NCBI RefSeq assembly: GCF_005876835.1 | Contig: NZ_PPSW01000034.1 | Span: 17,998 to 81,997, forward strand | DNA length: 64,000 bases | Reading direction: 5' to 3' | From: Pseudoalteromonas phenolica | GTDB taxonomy: Bacteria > Pseudomonadota > Gammaproteobacteria > Enterobacterales > Alteromonadaceae | Shown here: piece by piece, positions 60,635 to 64,000 of the stretch | How the letters are laid out: every line of letters begins with the position of its first letter | Position numbering within the stretch: position 1 is the first letter of the stretch | Translations under genes and position numbers: made by a program | Notes under the pieces: model-generated | Seen by the model: the letters and a program-made list of their open reading frames with translations, nothing else | What the model was told of the DNA's origin: nothing | Databases searched by the model: none

Positions 60635-60979
60635 ATGTCTGATTTAAGTGCACAAAAATGTGAAGCGTGTCGTGCTGATGCGCCTAAAGTGTCAGATGAA
60701 GAGTTAGCAGTATTAATTAAGCAGATCCCTGATTGGGTTCCAGAAGTGCGTGATGGCATCATGCAACTTGAGCGTGTATTCAAGTTCAAAAACTTCAAGC
60801 AGGCATTAGAGTTCACTAACAAAGTGGGCGACATGGCTGAAGAAGAAGGTCATCACCCTGGTCTTCTAACAGAGTGGGGCAAAGTGACAATCACTTGGTG
60901 GAGCCACTCTATCAAAGGCCTGCATAAGAACGATTTTGTATGTGCAGCGAAAACAGACGACGTTTTCAACGCTCTATAA
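60635..60979 (+). CDS. phhB: Pterin-4a-carbinolamine dehydratase
   Basis: This 114-residue enzyme dehydrates 4a-hydroxytetrahydropterin, regenerating the cofactor used by PhhA. The motif EEEGHHPGLLTEWGKVTI carries the two catalytic His residues. Ten nucleotides after phhA, so they are co-transcribed. Confidence 0.95.
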   Translation: MSDLSAQKCEACRADAPKVSDEELAVLIKQIPDWVPEVRDGIMQLERVFKFKNFKQALEFTNKVGDMAEEEGHHPGLLTEWGKVTITWWSHSIKGLHKNDFVCAAKTDDVFNAL

Positions 60980-61001
60980 GACTTCAACATATCATTTAAC
61001 C

Positions 61002-61024
61002 AAAGCGCCTTTTATGGGCGCTTT
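61002..61024 (+). terminator. Intrinsic terminator of phhAB
   Basis: AAAGCGCC pairs with GGCGCTTT around a 7-nt loop, followed by a run of T residues. Confidence 0.88.
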
Positions 61025-61109
61025 TTTTATGGCTGAAACTTAAACTCTGGCACTTAGCACGCCATTGCTCTATCATAACTGTTAATTTATACAGTATATA
61101 AATATAACA

Positions 61110-63056
61110 ATGAAACTCTATATCGCTGAAAAACCGTCATTAGGCAGAGCCATTGCCAATGCGCTACCTAAACCTCATAAGAATAACGATGGCTTTATTG
61201 AAGCGGCGAACGGCGATATTGTCACTTGGTGTATTGGCCATTTATTAGAGCAGGCAGAGCCTGAAGTATACGACCCTAAATTTAAAAAGTGGGCGATTGC
61301 TGATTTACCAATCGTGCCCGAGCAGTGGCAGCTAGTAGCAAAGAGCAAAACTAAAAAGCAGTTTAATACCGTTAAAAAGTTAATTAAGTCGGCTAAAACC
61401 ATTGTCAACGCGGGCGATCCAGACCGAGAAGGGCAGCTTTTAATAGACGAAATGATTAACTTTTGTGGTGCCACTAAAGCACAAAAAGAGCAAACTCTCC
61501 GTTGTCTGATAAGCGATTTAAACCCTTCAGCAGTCAAGCAGGCCATCAATAACCTAAAACCTAACCTCGATTATTTATCGCTGTCGGTTTCAGCGTTGTC
61601 TCGTGCGCGTGCCGATTGGCTTTATGGCATCAACATGACACGCATGAGTACCATCAAAGGGCAGCAAGCGGGTTATCAAGGCGTGTTATCTATTGGTCGA
61701 GTGCAGACTCCGGTATTGGGGTTGGTCGTTTATCGCGATTGGGAGATTGCTAATTTTGTTTCAAAGCCGTTTTATGAAGTCGAAGCGCAGTTAAACACCC
61801 AAACTGGTGCGAGCTATGTGGGCAAGTGGCAGCCAAGTGAGGCCTGTCAGCCTTATATGGATGAAGAAGGTCGCGTGCTGGTCAAAGGCTTAGCTGAAAA
61901 TGTGGCGAGCAGAGTTAAAAACCAACCGGGTGAAGTGAGCAAAGATAAAAGCACCCAAAGTAAAAAGTCGCGCCCTTTGCCGCATAGTTTATCGACTCTA
62001 CAAATAGAAGCGGCCAAAGTATTTGGCATGAACGCCCAGTTGGTACTTGATACCTGTCAGAGTTTGTATGAAAGGCATAAGCTGATCACTTATCCCAGAT
62101 CAGATTGCCGTTACTTACCAAAAGATCATTACAAAGAGCGCAGTTCTGTAGTGGGCGCCATTGATGCCATTAGCGATAAATTAAGCGCTTTTACAGGCAA
62201 AGCGAATTTAGAGATAAAGTCATCTGCATGGAACGACAGTAAAGTCGGAGCGCACCATGCGATTATTCCGACCTCAAAAAAGTCGAGCGGCTCGCTGAAC
62301 CAAAATGAGCAAAACGTTTACTACTTGATTGCAAGGCACTACTTGGCACAATTTTTTGAGCCAAGTATCTACGCAGAGCGAGAGATCCATACACTTATTC
62401 AAGGTGGGTTATTTACTTCTAAATTTAAAAGCCTGATTGATAAGGGCTGGGAAGTCTTGTTCAACAAGCAAGAAAAAAGAGAGGCTGAGCTTGCTCAGTT
62501 GCCAATGCTGCAAAAAGGTGAGCAAGTGCAGTGTGTTGATGCACAGGTTATCGAAAAGCATACGTCGCCGCCAAAGCACTTCACCGATGCAACATTACTC
62601 GCTGCCATGACGGGCATAGCCCGTTATGTGACCGATCCAGAAATTAAAAAAATATTGAAAGAGACTGATGGCATAGGCACAGAAGCGACGCGTGCAGGGA
62701 TCATTGAACTACTCTTTAAAAGACAATATTTACAGCGTAAGGGTAAAGCCATTCACTCTACCGAAATTGGGCAAAGCGTGATCAAAGCGTTACCAGAAAG
62801 TGTCGGGCGCCCTGATATGACCGCTGTTTGGGAGCAATCTCTTGAGCAGATTTATCAAAAGTCTCAATCGTATAATCAGTTTATGGGCTCAGTTGAAGTG
62901 CATTTAAATCGCTTATTACAAGACACACAAACTGCTAGTTTCCAAGGGTTAGCAGGTAAGGGCAAAGCCAGTTTTAGGCGTTTTAAAAAGGGTAAGCGCA
63001 GTGCGAGTAAAGGTAAAAGCAGTGCTAAATCTCCTCGGGCGAAAAGCAAGGCTTGA
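61110..63056 (+). CDS. topB: DNA topoisomerase III
   Basis: TopB is a type IA topoisomerase that decatenates single-strand-linked DNA. The 648-residue protein has the TOPRIM motif (AEKPSLGRAIA at the start and AGDPDREGQLL) and the catalytic Tyr328 in LITYPRSDCRYL, the same number as in E. coli. The decatenation region is present. The C-terminus is a lysine/serine-rich tail (from about 625) and lacks Topo I zinc fingers. Confidence 0.95.
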   Translation: MKLYIAEKPSLGRAIANALPKPHKNNDGFIEAANGDIVTWCIGHLLEQAEPEVYDPKFKKWAIADLPIVPEQWQLVAKSKTKKQFNTVKKLIKSAKTIVNAGDPDREGQLLIDEMINFCGATKAQKEQTLRCLISDLNPSAVKQAINNLKPNLDYLSLSVSALSRARADWLYGINMTRMSTIKGQQAGYQGVLSIGRVQTPVLGLVVYRDWEIANFVSKPFYEVEAQLNTQTGASYVGKWQPSEACQPYMDEEGRVLVKGLAENVASRVKNQPGEVSKDKSTQSKKSRPLPHSLSTLQIEAAKVFGMNAQLVLDTCQSLYERHKLITYPRSDCRYLPKDHYKERSSVVGAIDAISDKLSAFTGKANLEIKSSAWNDSKVGAHHAIIPTSKKSSGSLNQNEQNVYYLIARHYLAQFFEPSIYAEREIHTLIQGGLFTSKFKSLIDKGWEVLFNKQEKREAELAQLPMLQKGEQVQCVDAQVIEKHTSPPKHFTDATLLAAMTGIARYVTDPEIKKILKETDGIGTEATRAGIIELLFKRQYLQRKGKAIHSTEIGQSVIKALPESVGRPDMTAVWEQSLEQIYQKSQSYNQFMGSVEVHLNRLLQDTQTASFQGLAGKGKASFRRFKKGKRSASKGKSSAKSPRAKSKA

Positions 63057-63111
63057 AAAAGCGAGAAGAGTCGCAATATAGTGAATAATACATAGATTTA
63101 AGAAGTGAATT

Positions 63112-63969
63112 ATGGACAACCAAATTCAATTAACACCTGAAAATATCCAGCAGGTTCTTGCTGAGCAAAGTGCCGATAAACTGGTTCTAATGACGTTCTT
63201 CAGTGCGCAGCAACCTGAGTGTATTGAACAAGCGAATATTTTGTCAGTGCTAGCACAAAGCTACAAAGAGCACTTACTTATTGCGACAATAGATTGTGAT
63301 ACACAACAAGCGTTGGCATCTCAGCTAGCACAGCAAGTTGGCTTACAGGCGTTACCAACGATTGTGTTATTGAAAAATGGCGCACCAGTTGGCGTATTAC
63401 CAGGTCCTAAAAGCGATGCTGAAATTAAAGAGGCATTGGCTGAGCATTTACCAAGCCCTGAAGCATTATTACTTGAGCAAGCTAAGCAAGCGCTGGCAAA
63501 TGACGATCAAAATGCGGCGTTTAACTATGCCAAGCAAGCCTATGCGATTGACCCAGAAAATACCCGTGTGAAACTGGTACTGGCTGATATCTGTATTCAA
63601 ATTCAAAAGTTTGAAGATGGTCAGGCGTTACTTGATAGTGTTGTCGAATCTGAACGCGACCCATATTATCAAAACCTGCAAGCTAAGTTGAATGCGGCAC
63701 AAAGTGCACAGGAATCTCCAAAGATCATTGCACTGACCGAGCAATTAAATGCAGATCCTGAAAACAAAGACTTGAAAGCACAGCTCGCAGCGCTACTGGC
63801 CGAAGCGGGTAAAAAAGAGCAGGCGCTAGAGCTATTACTGTCTGTGCTAAGAAAAGACTTAAACTTTGGCACAGCGAAAAAAGATTATTTAGATTTGATT
63901 GCCAGCTTACCTGACGGCGATGCACTAGCAGGCACATATCGTAGAAAGTTATACAGTTTATTGTATTAA
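63112..63969 (+). CDS. cnoX: CnoX/YbbN, thioredoxin-fold co-chaperone
   Basis: This 285-residue protein has an N-terminal thioredoxin domain (about 1-110) and C-terminal TPR repeats (about 115-285), as in E. coli YbbN/CnoX, which protects substrates from overoxidation and passes them to GroEL or DnaK. The redox site reads SAQQPEC (Ser31 to Cys37), so it lacks CxxC and keeps only the downstream Cys, as in E. coli. The C-terminus YRRKLYSLLY is the family ending. Nothing is seen in the last 31 bp of the window. Confidence 0.93.
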   Translation: MDNQIQLTPENIQQVLAEQSADKLVLMTFFSAQQPECIEQANILSVLAQSYKEHLLIATIDCDTQQALASQLAQQVGLQALPTIVLLKNGAPVGVLPGPKSDAEIKEALAEHLPSPEALLLEQAKQALANDDQNAAFNYAKQAYAIDPENTRVKLVLADICIQIQKFEDGQALLDSVVESERDPYYQNLQAKLNAAQSAQESPKIIALTEQLNADPENKDLKAQLAALLAEAGKKEQALELLLSVLRKDLNFGTAKKDYLDLIASLPDGDALAGTYRRKLYSLLY

Positions 63970-64000
63970 TCATTACTTAGCTTAAAACACAAAATGGCAG

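Overview
This window looks like a chromosomal segment of a marine gammaproteobacterium of the Alteromonadales, most likely Pseudoalteromonas. The evidence is moderate-to-low GC, gammaproteobacterial gene orders (tig-clpP-clpX-lon-hupB-ppiD, smrB/prmB-aroC, pspF/pspABC-ycjXF beside sapABCDF) and short TA-flanked, TACC-ended repeats scattered between genes. No IS transposase, prophage, rRNA or CRISPR array is visible. The genus call is inference from gene order and protein resemblance, without a database search.

Layout. Positions 1-1391 hold the end of an Rsx/Rnf electron-transport operon (rsxA, rsxB, start of rsxC). A degenerate GGDEF/EAL protein follows, then four identical tRNA-Asn genes behind one strong promoter. 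Next is about 1 kb of AT-rich DNA with no gene, DnaA-box-like sites and clustered GATC sites, directly upstream of a MATE exporter-uvrB pair. From 8.8 to 25 kb there are accessory and metabolic genes: DUF2237, a small beta-barrel, a LysR/GST divergent pair, an operon joining two polyprenyl-sugar glycosyltransferases to a two-component system (with gtrA divergent), a DPP-IV-like peptidase, HIT and HDOD proteins, a PepSY/DUF3649/DUF3325 iron-reduction-type set and a MetF-like protein. From 25 to 37 kb come an M16 lipoprotein protease, yebG with a LexA site, a ComEA-like protein, dsbB, fadR, a 2-Cys peroxiredoxin, a tandem receiver protein, smrB, prmB, aroC and folD. A tRNA cluster (Pro, Arg, His, Pro, Pro) then leads into the protein-quality-control block tig-clpP-clpX-lon-hupB-ppiD. 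The last third has sapABCDF co-directional with pspF, the divergent sigma-54-type pspABC genes, ycjX-ycjF, methionine gamma-lyase, phenylalanine hydroxylase with its cofactor recycler (phhAB), topB and cnoX.

The strongest observations are three. (1) A 262-bp TA-flanked MITE-like element (11941-12202) has split the 3' end of a HugZ/HutZ-like gene; removing the element and one TA restores an unbroken frame into the conserved C-terminus, which is still present on the far side. (2) The gene-free region upstream of MATE-uvrB carries paired inverted DnaA boxes, a palindrome made of two DnaA-like boxes, eleven GATC sites and a long perfect hairpin, suggesting a DnaA-binding control locus. (3) A family of interspersed non-coding repeats (near 8.6, 10.1 and 25.5 kb) keeps the same two-step stem-loop while its sequence changes on both sides of the stem.

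Genes likely to work together: the PspF/PspABC/YcjXF envelope-stress set with Sap transport; the ArnC-like, ArnT-like and GtrA proteins under their own two-component regulator; Tig/ClpXP/Lon/PpiD/CnoX in protein folding and turnover; PhhA/PhhB in phenylalanine use.
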